From the NCBI GenBank assembly GCA_002712305.1, contig PATE01000108.1, positions 1-27,925 on the forward strand: a DNA stretch of 27,925 nt, given 5' to 3'. Shown in pieces: positions 1 to 7,872 of this stretch. The DNA is from Gemmatimonadota bacterium (GTDB lineage: Bacteria > Latescibacterota > UBA2968 > UBA8231). Below the pieces are notes generated by a model that had not been told where the DNA came from, did not search any database, and saw only the letters and a list, made by a program, of their open reading frames with translations. A program made the position numbers and the translations under genes. Within the stretch, counting starts at the first letter, position 1. Each line of letters opens with the position of its first letter.

Positions 1-2
1 AG

Positions 3-515
3 GGCAGGATGATGTACATGACCTGCATGGGTTGCCATGGCATGAAGGCCGAAGGGAGCCGGAACTTCAAAGCGCCGCGTCTGGCGGGACAGACGCCGTG
101 GTATCTGAAGCGGCAGCTCGTGAAGTTCAGAGACGGCGTGCGCGGCGCCCACCCACAAGATCTTGAAGGCGCCCAGATGGCAGCCATGGCGCGCATGCTT
201 CGCGGCACAGCCACCGACGATGTTGTGGCCTTCCTTGCCACCCTAGATCCTGGGCGCCCCCCAGATGCAGGTGGCGGGAATGCGGCGAACGGAGCCGAGT
301 TGTTTGCGATCTGCGCAACCTGCCACGGCCCCTCCGCTGAAGGGTTGGAGGCACAGAAGGGTCCGCGGCTTTCGCACCAGCACTCGTGGTATCTCGAGCG
401 TCAGCTGAGCAATTTCCAGGAAGGACGGCGCGGATCTCACGCTTCGGATATGGAAGGTCAGCAGATGGCGGCCATCGCCGATCTGGTCGCTTATATCCAG
501 TCGCTGGATCAGTAG
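3..515 (+). CDS. Diheme c-type cytochrome (c4/c553-like), 5' end missing
   Basis: Electron-carrier cytochrome c made of two tandem class I-type domains. The reading frame is open to the window edge and the first haem motif (CMGCH) begins only a few residues after the first ATG at 9, so the signal peptide and true start lie outside the window. The second haem motif is CATCH, about 95 residues later. Each half carries the same pattern after the haem: a PRL motif, then WYL.RQL..F..G.RG.H, then (L/M)EG.QMAA, which shows an internal duplication. The distal methionine is probably in the QMAA segment of each half. The protein is expected in the periplasm, passing electrons to a terminal reductase or oxidase. 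The partner genes would be upstream and are not visible. The class assignment is firm; the physiological partner is unknown. Confidence 0.88.
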   Translation, partial: GRMMYMTCMGCHGMKAEGSRNFKAPRLAGQTPWYLKRQLVKFRDGVRGAHPQDLEGAQMAAMARMLRGTATDDVVAFLATLDPGRPPDAGGGNAANGAELFAICATCHGPSAEGLEAQKGPRLSHQHSWYLERQLSNFQEGRRGSHASDMEGQQMAAIADLVAYIQSLDQ

Positions 516-546
516 CCCCAGACACGGGACAGCAATAGAACAGCAA

Positions 547-580
547 ACGAGATCGGCGAGCACCCCGTCGCCGATCTCGT
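547..580. terminator. Hairpin between convergent genes
   Basis: A 13-bp perfect stem (ACGAGATCGGCGA at 547-559 with TCGCCGATCTCGT at 568-580) and an 8-nt loop. It lies in the 78-bp gap between the stop of the cytochrome gene and the stop of the convergent oxidoreductase gene. There is no long T-run on either side, so it is a likely bidirectional terminator of weak intrinsic type. Confidence 0.6.
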
Positions 581-593
581 CGTTGTTCTGCGC

Positions 594-1604
594 CTACAAC
601 TTGATCGTGCGCTGTCCCTTGCCCGCCTTCAAGACTGCCAGCCCCACGTCGAGAGCCGCCATGCCATCGGCGGCGGTGGCCAGCGGCTGCTCGCCCTTGT
701 CGAAGTGAGCCACCACATGTTTGGCCTGATCGAGGAACATGTCCCGTCGCTTGAAGGTGAACACCTTCTGTTTCCCACCGGCTCCCTTGAATGTGAAAGC
801 GCCGTGTGCCTTGGGATCAAACCCCTTCGGTTCCTCGCTGGCCGTCATGCCAAACTGCAGCGTCCCCTTCGGCCCTACCAGATCATTGAGGGAAGCGGCC
901 GGCGCGCCGGGCGCCATTCCCCAGGACCAGATCAGCGTGTGCTGATCTCCCGAGGCAAAGTTCAAGATCGCTGACGCCGTATCGGCGCCGACACTGGTCT
1001 TGTCGAACTGACAGGATGAGGCCTGTACCGAAGCGACAGGACCCAACATCTGCAGGGCGAAGTCGTAGTTGTGGATGGCGCCGTCCAGCAGGGGCCCTCC
1101 TCCCTTCTTCTCATCGCGAAACCACGCATTTGGTGGCTTGCCGCCAGCGGCAAAACGCCAGATGACGGGCGAACCCAGGGTTCTCGCCTGGACGATCTGC
1201 TTCATTTTCCCCCACTCGGGGCAGAAGCGACGCACGAACCCCATGGTGAAACGAACGCCGGCTTTCTTAACAGCTTCGGCCATGCGTTTGGCATCGGCGT
1301 GCTTCATGGCCATGGGTTTTTCGCAGAACACGTGTTTGCCCGCCTTGGCTGCGGCGATGACAGGCGCTGCATGGAGGAAGGTGGGTGTGCAGACCCAGAC
1401 GGCATCCACATCGTCGCGGCGCAGCATCTGTCGATAGTCGGTGTAGGTCTGGGCGTCGGGCGTGCCGAACTCGTCGGCAAAGGATGTCGCTGCCTGGGCC
1501 GAGGCGTCGGCGCAGGCCACGATGCGGGCGCCCCGCACGTTGGCCAGGCGAGATGCGTGATGCCGGGCGATACCTCCGCAGGCGATAAAGCCGATGTTAA
1601 GCAT
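594..1604 (-). CDS. Gfo/Idh/MocA family NAD(P)-dependent oxidoreductase
   Basis: A 336-residue protein of the usual length for this family, which oxidises or reduces sugars, inositols and related polyols with NAD(P). The N-terminal Rossmann fold has a glycine-rich turn near residues 9-12 (ACGGIA), followed by CTP.FLH at 72-78 and the family EKP motif at 95-97, whose lysine is catalytic. The C-terminal domain shows GGGPLLDGAIH at 168-178, with D174 and H178 in the usual catalytic positions. ATG at 1604 is preceded by a good ribosome site (GAAGGAG, about 9 nt upstream). It is monocistronic here, divergent from the EamA gene with only 41 bp between starts. The substrate cannot be read from sequence. 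Confidence 0.92.
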   Translation of the reverse strand: MLNIGFIACGGIARHHASRLANVRGARIVACADASAQAATSFADEFGTPDAQTYTDYRQMLRRDDVDAVWVCTPTFLHAAPVIAAAKAGKHVFCEKPMAMKHADAKRMAEAVKKAGVRFTMGFVRRFCPEWGKMKQIVQARTLGSPVIWRFAAGGKPPNAWFRDEKKGGGPLLDGAIHNYDFALQMLGPVASVQASSCQFDKTSVGADTASAILNFASGDQHTLIWSWGMAPGAPAASLNDLVGPKGTLQFGMTASEEPKGFDPKAHGAFTFKGAGGKQKVFTFKRRDMFLDQAKHVVAHFDKGEQPLATAADGMAALDVGLAVLKAGKGQRTIKL

Positions 1605-1645
1605 GAACCTTTGCTCCTTCAGGGGTTTCAGGGACGTGGTCCCGA

Positions 1646-2605
1646 ATGGTCGTCGGTAGTTACGCTACATTACCTGCTGCGCGCCATCACGCTGTTCCCA
1701 CCCTTTCTCCAAGTGACGATCACCGCCCCTTGCTCACCTCCGCTGAATGGGCCGCCCTGGTCTGCGCCTTCATCTGGGCCTTCAACGGGTTGGTTCTGCG
1801 AACTCAATCCGAAAAGGTCTCTCCCGCGGCGATGAATACGATTCGCTGCGGTCTCGCAGGCCTGGTCATGTGGATGGCCCTGCCCTTCGACACGGTGCCG
1901 CTGAGTCAGCTGTCGGCCGTATCGGCGCGGGAGTGGGGGATGTTGTTTGCCTCGTTCAGCGTCGGCATTGCTCTGGGAGACACACTCTATCTGGTGGCCA
2001 TCAAGGAGATGGGCATCTCACGCACCATGGCTCTCACAGGCACCTTTCCTCTGACAACCCTCTTCTGGCAGACGGTGTTGCTCGAGTACCCCTTTGAGCC
2101 ATCCCTGGCCGTCGGCGGTGGTCTCGTCGTGCTCGGTGTCGTGTTTCTATCCCGCAGCGACAAGGCAACCGACACGGAGATTCGTCTTCGATATGGCATC
2201 GCCCTGGCGCTTTTTGCGTCTCTGACGTGGGGGTTTTCTTCGACTCTGCTGAAGCCGGCGACAGCGAACATGACGTCACTTCAAGCCAATGCGATCCGCA
2301 TGCCCCTGATCGCGTTGCTTGTGTATGTGGTGCGTGTGTTGCCGAGTGGCAATCGACGAATGAGGGGCATCGGCTGGCGCAGTTTCTTCCTGGTGGGCAT
2401 CACAGGTGTGCTTGGCATGGGGTTTGGTGCCTATCTCTTCATCTACGCCATCTCCCAGACCAGCCCGGCCAAAGTGGTCACTCTCACATCCAGTTCACCG
2501 CTGTTTGGCATGGTCATGGCTGCGATCTTTCTCAAGGAACCGATCACACGCTGGATTGCCGCTGGCATGTTGCTGTGCCTGGCCGGAGTTTGGGTCGTGA
2601 TCTAG
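1646..2605 (+). CDS. EamA/DMT family membrane transporter
   Basis: A 319-residue inner-membrane protein with two EamA repeats, roughly residues 30-165 and 180-319. It has about ten hydrophobic segments, and each repeat starts with the family-like pattern (ALVCAFIWAFNG in the first, ALFASLTWGFSST in the second). The family exports or takes up amino acids, nucleosides and other small metabolites; the substrate here is unknown. The start is uncertain. ATG at 1646 adds about 28 polar residues before the first membrane segment and lacks a clear ribosome site; an in-frame TTG at 1730 sits directly before that segment. Its start lies 41 bp from the divergent oxidoreductase gene, so the two promoters must be packed together. 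Confidence 0.88.
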   Translation: MVVGSYATLPAARHHAVPTLSPSDDHRPLLTSAEWAALVCAFIWAFNGLVLRTQSEKVSPAAMNTIRCGLAGLVMWMALPFDTVPLSQLSAVSAREWGMLFASFSVGIALGDTLYLVAIKEMGISRTMALTGTFPLTTLFWQTVLLEYPFEPSLAVGGGLVVLGVVFLSRSDKATDTEIRLRYGIALALFASLTWGFSSTLLKPATANMTSLQANAIRMPLIALLVYVVRVLPSGNRRMRGIGWRSFFLVGITGVLGMGFGAYLFIYAISQTSPAKVVTLTSSSPLFGMVMAAIFLKEPITRWIAAGMLLCLAGVWVVI

Positions 2606-2645
2606 TCCCCTGGCTGTTTTTGGGCGCTTCTTCTAACTTGAACTC

Positions 2646-2661
2646 CGGCGAGGAATCGCCG
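2646..2661 (+). terminator. Short hairpin after the EamA gene
   Basis: A 6-bp GC-rich stem (CGGCGA and TCGCCG) with a GGAA loop, 40 nt after the transporter stop and 38 nt before the next start. No T-run follows. It could be a weak terminator or a leader hairpin of the next gene. Confidence 0.25.
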
Positions 2662-2698
2662 ATTCGATCTTCACACTCGCTAGAATTGAGACCGCTCC

Positions 2699-2986
2699 AT
2701 GCCCCCTGTTCAGGACATTCTCGTCCTCTTCCAGACCGCCCCAGCTCTCGACACACAGGTGGTGGCCTGGGCACGCTACGAAGCCTCGAAGGGGGCCCGC
2801 ATTCAGGATCTCGTCGAAGAGGAAGATCCACCGTACAACACAGCCATTGAGGCCATGCGCGATGGCTGGCAGGTGATTCAGATGTCGGAACTCAAACATC
2901 GCGTGCCCGAGGACGGCTACGAGTTGGGCCCCCTGCCCTATCAGACCGTGCTAGCGAGATACAACGTACTAGAGGAAGAGGAATAG
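2699..2986 (+). CDS. Conserved-looking small protein, function unknown
   Basis: A 95-residue acidic soluble protein with no signal peptide or membrane segment. It ends 6 bp before the start of the PhyH gene, and its acidic tail codons (GAGGAAGAGGAA) also supply the purine-rich ribosome site for that gene, which suggests coupled translation. The middle segment (AIEAMRDGWQVIQMSEL, about residues 59-75) loosely recalls the GW-containing core of DUF4177-type small proteins, but this is weak. I do not recognise the family with confidence. Codon use resembles its neighbours and the tight spacing supports it as a real gene. A role linked to the downstream dioxygenase is inference from position only. 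Confidence 0.65.
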   Translation: MPPVQDILVLFQTAPALDTQVVAWARYEASKGARIQDLVEEEDPPYNTAIEAMRDGWQVIQMSELKHRVPEDGYELGPLPYQTVLARYNVLEEEE

Positions 2987-2992
2987 ACCGTC

Positions 2993-3805
2993 ATGACCGA
3001 ACATCTTCTGAACTCCAAACAGATGGCGCAGTTTGTCGCCTCCGGCTACCTGAAGTTTGAAGACATGATCCCGAAGGACCTGTGTGAGGCTTGCCGTGAG
3101 GAGATGCCGAATTTCGGTGGCTATATGGCCGTCGGCACACCCTTCGAGGAGACCTGGCCGAAAAACACACCCCTCGGTGACGCCTTCCGCCTGCCTCAGG
3201 TGCAGGGCTTGATCCATTCCCTCATCGGTCCCGACCCGTTGTACGATCACCACGCGGCACATCTGGTGAAGGCGAACCAGATGCGTGGGCCGGACGCGCA
3301 TCAAGACTCGGTCATCGACTTCCGCGAGAATTACTTCGACATCCAGTTGAGTTTCTTCCCCGTCGACACAACCGACGAGATGGGCGGCACATTCCTGATT
3401 CCCGGCACACAGTACCGCAACGTGCGTACCGGCGAGATCGGTCTGTATCAGCACATGCGCGGCAAGATCTGGGCGACCTGTCCCGCGGGCACGATGTATG
3501 TGTGGAACACACGCGTCTGGCACGGTTCGCGGAGCAACCACACCGACCAGGACCGCTACATGTTCAAGCTCCGTCTCAATCCGACGCGACCTCAAATTCG
3601 TACCTTCGACACTTCCGACCTCGACGATCCGGCCATTCCCGGAATCCTCAATACAAATCACGGTTGGGAAGGCAATGAGCATCGGTATGAACTGATGCAC
3701 CGGATGAAGTTGTGGCGCTACCTGTCCGGTCAGCCCGACTACGACATTGGTGAGCGCTTCCTGCGACGGATCGAATACAACCCGGGGCGTGTCGCAGTCG
3801 CATGA
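2993..3805 (+). CDS. Phytanoyl-CoA dioxygenase (PhyH) family protein
   Basis: A 270-residue non-haem Fe(II)/2-oxoglutarate dioxygenase with a double-stranded beta-helix core. The iron ligands are visible as HQD at 103-105 and H177 in the WHGSRSNHT segment; R188 or R194 in RYMFKLRLN is the expected 2-oxoglutarate anchor. GGTFLIPGTQ at 131-140 is a typical core strand-turn. The family hydroxylates diverse small molecules, and bacterial members are often misnamed after the human enzyme, so the substrate is unknown. It follows the 95-residue protein by 6 bp, and its stop overlaps the start of the next (broken) gene as ATGA at 3802-3805. The three therefore look like one operon. Confidence 0.92.
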   Translation: MTEHLLNSKQMAQFVASGYLKFEDMIPKDLCEACREEMPNFGGYMAVGTPFEETWPKNTPLGDAFRLPQVQGLIHSLIGPDPLYDHHAAHLVKANQMRGPDAHQDSVIDFRENYFDIQLSFFPVDTTDEMGGTFLIPGTQYRNVRTGEIGLYQHMRGKIWATCPAGTMYVWNTRVWHGSRSNHTDQDRYMFKLRLNPTRPQIRTFDTSDLDDPAIPGILNTNHGWEGNEHRYELMHRMKLWRYLSGQPDYDIGERFLRRIEYNPGRVAVA

Positions 3806-4282
3806 GCTCCGCTGAGTACGACGGGACCCGATTCTAGCTCACCTTCTTCTACTATGCATCGATGGATCGGGGCTTCCGTGCGTGGGCGACACCTGCAGGG
3901 CTGGAGAGTTTCTATATCAAGGAGTGCCGCACGGAGCGACCAAAAGACGAACTCGTCGCCGCCAGCGAACCATATCACTTCTACTACGTGCACGCCTTCG
4001 ATCACGACGGCCAGTTCCTGCGTGTGCAGGAAAACGAGAGTCTCGCTCACCTTCGGATCGATGGAGGTGGAGGTGTCGTTCGAGTCAGTGGAGGGTGGAA
4101 CCAAGGTCGTGCTACAGCAGAGCGGAATCGAGGACAAAGTCTTCAGCCACATGAACTGCCGCAGTTGCTGGCTTTACTTCATGACCAACTTGAAATCCGT
4201 CCTCGAACACGGCATCGACCTGCGCGACCACGATCATCCCGATCGCGCCTCGTCGATGGAAGTCGGTTATCCCCTGAACTAG
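3802..4282 (+). pseudogene. Broken SRPBCC/AHSA1-like gene coupled to the PhyH gene
   Basis: The original start is ATG at 3802, overlapping the PhyH stop (ATGA). That frame reads eleven residues, hits TAG at 3835-3837, then continues with FFYYASMDRGFRAWATPAG and on through HAFDHDG to ENESLA near 4046. The protein then continues in the frame one base further on, with FGSMEVEVSFE, QSGIEDKVF, MNCRSCWLYF and LKSVLEHG, to TAG at 4280-4282. Together these halves match the SRPBCC (START-like/Activator of Hsp90 ATPase homologue 1) fold of about 150 residues. The family is a hydrophobic-ligand-binding fold. One nonsense change plus one frameshift means the gene is inactive, unless both are assembly errors. 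The unbroken similarity on both sides suggests the damage is recent. Confidence 0.75.
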
Positions 4283-4401
4283 TTCGGGGTCTTCTGGCTC
4301 ACCCTCGTGCCGTCCACCGCCCGCCCCTACCAGAACACCCGGCCTGAGCCCCACCACCAGACAGAGATCCACCTCCCCAGGCTGGCCATTTTCCCCAATC
4401 C

Positions 4402-4444
4402 TTGACCATGCTCCACCCCCTAGGTATACTGCACAAACGTTCAG
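4402..4444 (+). promoter_or_regulatory. SOS promoter with LexA-type operator upstream of imuB
   Basis: TTGACC at 4402-4407, a 17-bp spacer, then TATACT at 4425-4430 form a near-consensus sigma70 promoter. An imperfect palindrome, CTGCACAAACGTTCAG at 4429-4444, overlaps the -10 box and the expected start of transcription. It fits CTG-N10-CAG and nearly fits GAAC-N4-GTTC, the two well-known LexA box types. The same arrangement recurs at 9301-9343. LexA repression is inferred; no lexA gene is in the window. The rest of the gap, 4283-4401, shows nothing recognisable. Confidence 0.8.
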
Positions 4445-4471
4445 CTTCGCCACCCCCCCTAACTCTTCAAC

Positions 4472-5800
4472 GTGCGTGCAACATTGGACCTCACCTGCCT
4501 CCACATCCCCCAATTCCCTGCCTGGTCCCTCTCCCAACGCTGGTGCCTCGACAATACCGGCACCGGAGGATCGGAGACCCGCCCGATCATCGTCTGCGAA
4601 AAGGGCAGAGTCCTTTCGATGATCGATGAGCGTCTGGAGCACAAAGGGATTCGGATCGGAGACCCCGTCGATCGCGCTCGTCGGCTGGCACCGGGCGCGC
4701 AATTCCTGCTGCGCGATCCGGATGTGGAACGCGCCTTGTGGGAGAGCATCCTCGGCAGATTGGTGGGACTGACGCCGCAGATCCAGCCCATCCCCGATCC
4801 TCTCCGGCCTGTACCGAGGAGACGGCCCAAAGGCAGAAAACGCAAGGGCACCAACGCCCACGACCTGTTCGCTTCCATGGGTGATCCCGAGCTGACCGAA
4901 TCTGATGATTCGGCAGGCCTTTGGGACAACGGCGCCTGGGCAATCCTGCAGGGACCCTATGCGGATGGCATTGAAGCACTGGCTACCGAATGGGGTGCTC
5001 AGGTCGGACGCGGTCATCGGCGCAGTTGGGCCATGCTCGCCGCGGCGTATTCGAAACCGGGACAGATCACCACCGTCCCCCAGCCGATGATCACTAAATT
5101 TTTACGGCAGGCACCGATCGAACTGTTGCAAAGCCTGTGCTTCTCATCCGATCTCATCGAACGCCTGCACCTATTCGGCCTCAAGGCGATCGGTCACATC
5201 TTCGGCCTCACCAAGCGTCAGTTGATGGCGCAGTTCATCGACGAAGGCCGCCGCCTCTACGACCTGCTCCATCCCGACGACCGGGAACCTCCCGTCAGCA
5301 ACTACGACCGACGCACGCTGATGGCTGACTACGAATTCGACTGGCCTGTCTTCGAACCCGGTGATCTGCAGCCGGTGTTGAAGAAGCTGCTCGAAGATTT
5401 GATCGATGACTTGGGAGAGTTGTGCACCCGGCACCTGGAAGTGCGGCTGCATCATCGCCGGCGTGCGGATCGGTTCGCCCATCGGATTCTGAAAGACCCG
5501 ACCCGGTCGCTGCACACGCTGGGTACGATCGGCGATACGCTGTTGATGCAGACACTGCAAGACGCCGGCTCGAGTCGACGACCCACGGGGCGTTCGGTGG
5601 ATCGAGTGTCGGTAACGATGAGTGGGCTGACGCGTGTGGCGCCGGTACAGGCCGAACTGTTCCGTCAGCGGCCCGAGCTCAAACCGGTGGTATTGCGCGT
5701 GGAGGCTCGTTTTCCGGGAAGGCTGGTGCGCCCCGTGCATGCCCACGCAGATCCGTTCTTCCCAGAGGAGGAATATCGACTGGTGCCGATTGCCGTGTGA
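4472..5800 (+). CDS. imuB: ImuB-like Y-family DNA polymerase homologue (SOS mutasome)
   Basis: A 442-residue Y-family polymerase-like protein. In active Y-family enzymes the first strand carries acidic metal ligands; here it reads LDLTCLHIPQFPAW near residues 5-18, without the aspartate pattern, as in ImuB proteins that act as scaffolds. An Arg/Lys-rich and then acidic insertion (about residues 110-150) interrupts the palm. The C-terminal part resembles the little-finger region, and QAELF at 393-397 matches the beta-clamp-binding consensus QxxLF. In known systems ImuB recruits DnaE2 to the clamp for translesion synthesis. The start is GTG at 4472, about 35 nt after the predicted transcription start and without a clear Shine-Dalgarno site. 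No ImuA is adjacent. DnaE2 lies 4 kb downstream under a twin promoter. Confidence 0.82.
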   Translation: MRATLDLTCLHIPQFPAWSLSQRWCLDNTGTGGSETRPIIVCEKGRVLSMIDERLEHKGIRIGDPVDRARRLAPGAQFLLRDPDVERALWESILGRLVGLTPQIQPIPDPLRPVPRRRPKGRKRKGTNAHDLFASMGDPELTESDDSAGLWDNGAWAILQGPYADGIEALATEWGAQVGRGHRRSWAMLAAAYSKPGQITTVPQPMITKFLRQAPIELLQSLCFSSDLIERLHLFGLKAIGHIFGLTKRQLMAQFIDEGRRLYDLLHPDDREPPVSNYDRRTLMADYEFDWPVFEPGDLQPVLKKLLEDLIDDLGELCTRHLEVRLHHRRRADRFAHRILKDPTRSLHTLGTIGDTLLMQTLQDAGSSRRPTGRSVDRVSVTMSGLTRVAPVQAELFRQRPELKPVVLRVEARFPGRLVRPVHAHADPFFPEEEYRLVPIAV

Positions 5801-5869
5801 GGCATACCACCCCATCGTAGACGAGAACAACCTCCAACTCAGCCGCTCTCGCCACACAAAGGACCTGAC

Positions 5870-6658
5870 ATGGAATCTGAGATCGTCGACTACGAATCCT
5901 TCGGCGCCAAAGGCGATGGGGTTACCGACGACCTGCCCGCCATCTGCAGGGCCCACGACCACGCCAACAGCCATGGTCTGTGCGTGCGCACGAAACCCGA
6001 CGCGACCTATCATCTCGGCCGACGCGACCTGACGGCCCGGATCGCCACCGACACAGATTGGAGTACCTCTCGATTCACGATCGACGATTCGACACAAGTC
6101 GAGAACCACCGGGGCTCCCTCTTCGAAATCATATCCCTCCTCGAGCCCGAGACGATCACCCTCGATCGTCTGTCATGCGATCAACGACAGACCGCTGTGC
6201 ACCCCTCCCACGACAGCTTCGTCCGAGTCGAGGATGACTCTCGCCGACTCTTCATTCGTCGTGGTCTTAATCAGAATGCCGGTGTCCCTCAGAGCGATTG
6301 TTTCGTCCTGCGCCGTGACGGTTCGATCGAGGCCGATATCGATTGGGACTACGAGTGAATGACCCAAATCGATACCCGGCCAATCGACGACGACGCCCTC
6401 TACATCCGCGGCGGTGTCTTCACGACCTACGCGAACCGCGAGCACCATCCTGACGGCTACAATTACTGGAGCCGGAACATCGCCATCTCACGCTCGAACA
6501 CCGAGATCCAAGGCCTGACGCACTATGTCACAGGTGAGATCGATGTAGGCTGCCCCTACAGCGGTTTTCTCAATGCCCATCACTGCGCCCACATCACTTT
6601 CCGTGACTGCTGGTCCACGGGGCACAGCCCGCGAGACGAGCCGCGGGCCGTAGCGTAG
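5870..6658 (+). pseudogene. Truncated, interrupted pectate-lyase-superfamily (beta-helix) gene
   Basis: The N-terminal half matches the pectate-lyase-3/phage-tail-spike type of right-handed beta-helix: DYESFGAKGDGVTDDLPAI at about residues 7-25 is the classic start of the domain. The frame reads 162 residues to TGA at 6356-6358, followed directly by ATG in the same frame. The protein then continues with PIDDDALYIRGGVFTTYAN, VTGEIDVGCPYSGFLN and FRDCWSTGH. After that the similarity stops and the frame closes at TAG 6656-6658. Relatives would continue for another 150 or more residues of helix coils, so the 3' part is gone. A good ribosome site (AAAGGA, 6 nt before ATG 5870) remains. It lies just behind imuB, so it is co-transcribed with it unless a terminator was missed. 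Confidence 0.72.
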
Positions 6659-6715
6659 CGCCCGGAGGTGTCGGCGCGACGATGTGAAGACAATCCATCC
6701 TGCACACGCCGCCCC

Positions 6716-7825
6716 TTAGCCCCAAACCTCGTCCGCAACGCGCACGACGAGTTCCAGCTTCTGCCGCTGCTCTTCGTAACTCAACCGGTTTCCCCGCAGC
6801 GAACTGGCGAAGCCGCACTGCGGACCCACAGCCAGTCGATCCAACGAGACGAAATCGCTCGCCTCGAGCACCCGTTGTACGAGTTCGGGTTGGGACTCCA
6901 GGTGCCCCGTCTTCGTCGTCACGACACCAAGCACCACCTGGCAATCGTCGCTCAAATGTCGTAGCGGCTCGAAACTGCCGGATCGCGGATCGTCGTATTC
7001 CATCAGGAAACGATTCACGCGCAGGCGAGGCAGCAGGCGCGTGGCGAGCATTTCGTAATCGCCCTCGGCCAGCCATCGACTCTCCTGATTTCCTCGGCAT
7101 AGATGTACTGCGAAGGTGACCTGGTCACCGTGATCTGCGATGACGGCATTGTCGAGGTCGGCCCCCATGTCGAACCATCGATCCGCCGTCCAACCTCTCG
7201 ACTCGTAGAAGGCCCGCGTCGACGGATCGCTGATCAGTGGATAGTGGGGCGCGTCGAGTTGGATATATGTCGCGCCGAGGTCGACGAGCCTGGCCACCTC
7301 TTCTCGAAGCAGGGCGACCACATCCGCCAGAAAGGAATCCAGCGTGGAATACGGACCCTCTTCGGACCAGAAGTTGGCCCACAAGCTTGGGCTCGACAGG
7401 CTGACCTTGGGAATGCGATCGGTGTGCGTCCGGAGATAGGTGAATTCATCCGCCGTAGGGAAGCTGCGCCGGCGAAGGGGGCCGGTGATGCCGATGCCGG
7501 GAGGCCGCTGTACGCTCTGATCACCCACTGCTGAATCGCCGCGCCAGTCCCCCCATAGGAACGCGTCCAGGTCGAACGCCCCAAACCCTTCTACCGCCGC
7601 CGGCAACTGCGCCTGGAAAGAGAGGCGGCGCATCTCTCCGTCAGAGAGCACGGGTAGCCCGACACCCTCCTGCAGCGCGATCGCCTCGTCGACGGCGCGA
7701 TCCTCCGCCGCTTTGAAGTCGGCCGATGACAGGTCGCCCGCCTCATGTTTCTGCCGCGCCGCCAACAACCAGTCGGGACGCAGGAGAGATCCCACGACAT
7801 CAGCATGTATCGCCGGTTCGCTCAT
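6716..7825 (-). CDS. MetE C-terminal-like (cobalamin-independent) zinc methyltransferase
   Basis: A 369-residue single-domain protein of the UROD/MetE superfamily, the short YxjG/YxjH-like class rather than the 750-residue MetE. The zinc site is complete: H241 and C243 in HLCRGNQ, E276 in FLMEYDD, and C337 in VGPQCGF. The start HADVVGSLLRP is the usual N-terminal strand of this class. The family moves methyl groups to thiols such as homocysteine; the methyl donor of short members is often unknown and need not be folate. It is transcribed with the upstream beta-propeller gene (47-bp gap). The ATG at 7825 has a modest ribosome site (AGCAGG). It converges on the broken pectate-lyase-like gene. 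Confidence 0.85.
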   Translation of the reverse strand: MSEPAIHADVVGSLLRPDWLLAARQKHEAGDLSSADFKAAEDRAVDEAIALQEGVGLPVLSDGEMRRLSFQAQLPAAVEGFGAFDLDAFLWGDWRGDSAVGDQSVQRPPGIGITGPLRRRSFPTADEFTYLRTHTDRIPKVSLSSPSLWANFWSEEGPYSTLDSFLADVVALLREEVARLVDLGATYIQLDAPHYPLISDPSTRAFYESRGWTADRWFDMGADLDNAVIADHGDQVTFAVHLCRGNQESRWLAEGDYEMLATRLLPRLRVNRFLMEYDDPRSGSFEPLRHLSDDCQVVLGVVTTKTGHLESQPELVQRVLEASDFVSLDRLAVGPQCGFASSLRGNRLSYEEQRQKLELVVRVADEVWG

Positions 7826-7872
7826 CGATGCCTGCTACTGAGCCTCTTGTTCTGGCGTGCTCAACCTGGCGC

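Noticed and set aside
1071-1835. Plus-strand frame opposite the first Gfo/Idh/MocA gene, running into the EamA gene
   Set aside because: Shadow of the oxidoreductase gene; no domain and no ribosome site.
6356-6361. TGA-ATG read as selenocysteine or stop-codon readthrough
   Set aside because: No SECIS-like hairpin is evident, the site is not a cysteine-like position, and the gene has also lost its 3' half, so plain decay is simpler.
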